In this document: piece after piece, positions 4,550 through 5,694 of the stretch
Layout of the letters: every line of letters starts with the position of its first letter
Position numbering within the stretch: position 1 is the stretch's first letter
Position numbers and translations under genes: made by a program
Origin: Eubacteriales bacterium
GTDB lineage: Bacteria; Bacillota_A; Clostridia; Christensenellales; Aristaeellaceae
Length of the DNA: 5,694 bases
Direction of reading: 5' to 3'
Assembly: GCA_028692205.1 (NCBI GenBank)
Contig: JAQUXV010000191.1
Span: forward strand, 1-5,694
Notes under the pieces: model-generated
Told to the model about the DNA's origin: nothing
The model's database searches: none
Seen by the model: only the letters and a program-made list of their open reading frames with translations

Positions 4550-5694
4550 TTACCGGCGGCGGAAAGTCTCGCTGCGTTTGGGGCCGGTGGAAAGCATGTT
4601 GATGGGCACTTCCACCTGCTTTTCAAGGAAATCCACATACTTGCGGCAGTTTTCCGGCAGATCCTCAAAGCGGGTCACGCCGCGCACGTCGGTTTTCCAG
4701 CCCGGCAGTGTGGTGTAAACGGGCTTGCAGCGCAAAAGCGTCGGTGTGCTGGGGAAATCGGTAATCTGCTTGCCGTCCACCTCGTAGGCGGTGCAAACGG
4801 GAATTTCGTCCAGGTAGCCCAGCACGTCCAGGTTGGTCAGCACGCACTCGGTCGCGCCCTGCACCATGCAGCCGTAGCGCGTGGCTACCGCGTCGAACCA
4901 GCCCACACGGCGCGGGCGGCCGGTGGTCGCGCCGTATTCGCCGGCGTCGCCGCCGCGGTTGCGCAGCTCCGTGGCCGCGTCGTCAAAAAGTTCGGTGGTG
5001 AAGGGGCCCGCGCCGACGCAGCTGGAATAGGCTTTGGTGACGCAGTACACGTTGGTAATGGCGCTGGCGGGCACGCCCGCGCCCACCGTGCCGAAGCCCG
5101 CCAGCGGCGAGGACGAGGTGGTATAGGGGTAAATGCCGTGGTCGGGATCGCGCAGGCTGCCCAGCTGACCTTCCAGCAGCACGGTTTTGTTTGCTTTCAG
5201 GGCTTTGTGCAGGTAAAGGCTGGTGTCGATCACCAGCGGGCGGATGCGTTCCGCCTGCGCTTCCAGCTTGGCGACCAGCGCGTCCACGTCGATCAGCGGC
5301 TTGTTGTACAGGTTTTTCAGCAGCGCGTTTTTCTGCTCCGCCACGCCCGTAAGGCGTTTCACCAGCAGATCGTGGTCGTACAGCTGGCACACCTGAATGC
5401 CGATCTTCAGATATTTATCGCCGTAAAACGGGGCGATGCCGCTCTTGGTGGAGCCGAAGCTGGCTTTGCCGAGGCGCTCTTCCTCGTAACGGTCGAAATC
5501 GATATGGTAGGGCATCATCACCTGCGCGCGGTCGCTCACGAACAGTTTGGGTTCGGGCACGCCGCGTCCCACAACGTCGTCGTACTCCTTGAGCAGCTTA
5601 TCAATATCCAGCGCCACACCCGGGCCGATGATATTGACGATGCTGCTGTGAAACACGCCCGAGGGGAGCAGATGCAGGGCAAACTTGCCGTAAT
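4550..5694 (-). CDS. purA: Adenylosuccinate synthetase, N-terminus outside window
   Basis: PurA joins IMP and aspartate using GTP to form adenylosuccinate, the first committed step to AMP, in the cytosol. The window holds 380 codons and the frame is open to the right edge. The first whole codons read YGKFALHLLPSG, the segment just after the missing P-loop region, so roughly the first 50-60 residues are cut off, including the catalytic Asp and His of the GDEGKGK and GHT motifs. In visible numbering: GSTKSGIAPFYGDK at 80-93 (the family's GTTGRGIGPAY region), EGQLGSLRDPDHGIYP from 174, AYSSCVGAGPFTTEL at 221-235, GEYGATTGRPRR at 251-262, LPGW near 329, and the C-terminal STGPKRSET. All core landmarks are intact with no frameshift. 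The EGQLG form in place of the common EGAQG is one I recall from a clostridial PurA group. A GTG codon at 5656-5654 is internal, not the start. A strong terminator follows the stop. Confidence 0.96.
   Translation of the reverse strand, partial: YGKFALHLLPSGVFHSSIVNIIGPGVALDIDKLLKEYDDVVGRGVPEPKLFVSDRAQVMMPYHIDFDRYEEERLGKASFGSTKSGIAPFYGDKYLKIGIQVCQLYDHDLLVKRLTGVAEQKNALLKNLYNKPLIDVDALVAKLEAQAERIRPLVIDTSLYLHKALKANKTVLLEGQLGSLRDPDHGIYPYTTSSSPLAGFGTVGAGVPASAITNVYCVTKAYSSCVGAGPFTTELFDDAATELRNRGGDAGEYGATTGRPRRVGWFDAVATRYGCMVQGATECVLTNLDVLGYLDEIPVCTAYEVDGKQITDFPSTPTLLRCKPVYTTLPGWKTDVRGVTRFEDLPENCRKYVDFLEKQVEVPINMLSTGPKRSETFRRR

Noticed and set aside
5654..5656. GTG as the start codon of purA
   Set aside because: The frame continues upstream to the window edge with YGKFALHLLPSG, a conserved internal PurA segment, so GTG is an internal valine and the true start lies beyond 5694.

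Overview
The window looks like an ordinary chromosomal segment from a GC-rich member of the Bacillota, probably class Clostridia (gut Oscillospirales or Christensenellales type). The basis is strong GGAG-type ribosome binding sites, compact intrinsic terminators, a sigma-A type promoter, a DegV-family protein, a Clostridia-like PurA variant and a large exported SH3/peptidoglycan-binding protein. The exact genus cannot be read from the sequence.

Layout. (i) 1-143, plus strand: the last 46 codons of a DegV-family lipid-binding protein, closed by a strong terminator at 168-204. (ii) 379-2865, minus strand: an 828-residue exported cell-wall protein with a signal peptide, a duplicated module (unnamed domain plus peptidoglycan-binding domain) and three SH3-like repeats between the two copies. 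It ends in a His/Cys-containing C-terminal domain. It has its own consensus promoter (2938-2966) and a 12-bp-stem terminator (331-358) shortly after the stop, so it appears to be a single-gene unit. (iii) 2967-3367: a non-coding stretch of about 400 bp, AT-rich near the promoter and GC-rich elsewhere, with a weak terminator candidate at its right end. (iv) 3368-4399, minus: a complete low-specificity threonine aldolase (PLP enzyme) starting at TTG. (v) 4464-4524: a large branched terminator for the upstream gene, whose T-tract runs into the probable -10 of the aldolase gene. (vi) 4550-5694, minus: adenylosuccinate synthetase (purA), lacking its N-terminus because the window ends.

The genes do not form one pathway. 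PurA makes adenylosuccinate for AMP synthesis, the aldolase links threonine and glycine metabolism, and the exported protein acts at the cell wall. Terminators separate all of them, so they look like neighbours rather than an operon. I found no CRISPR array, mobile element, tRNA, rRNA or defence system. The least explained parts are the C-terminal domain and the duplicated unnamed domain of the exported protein, and the branched terminator between purA and the aldolase gene.
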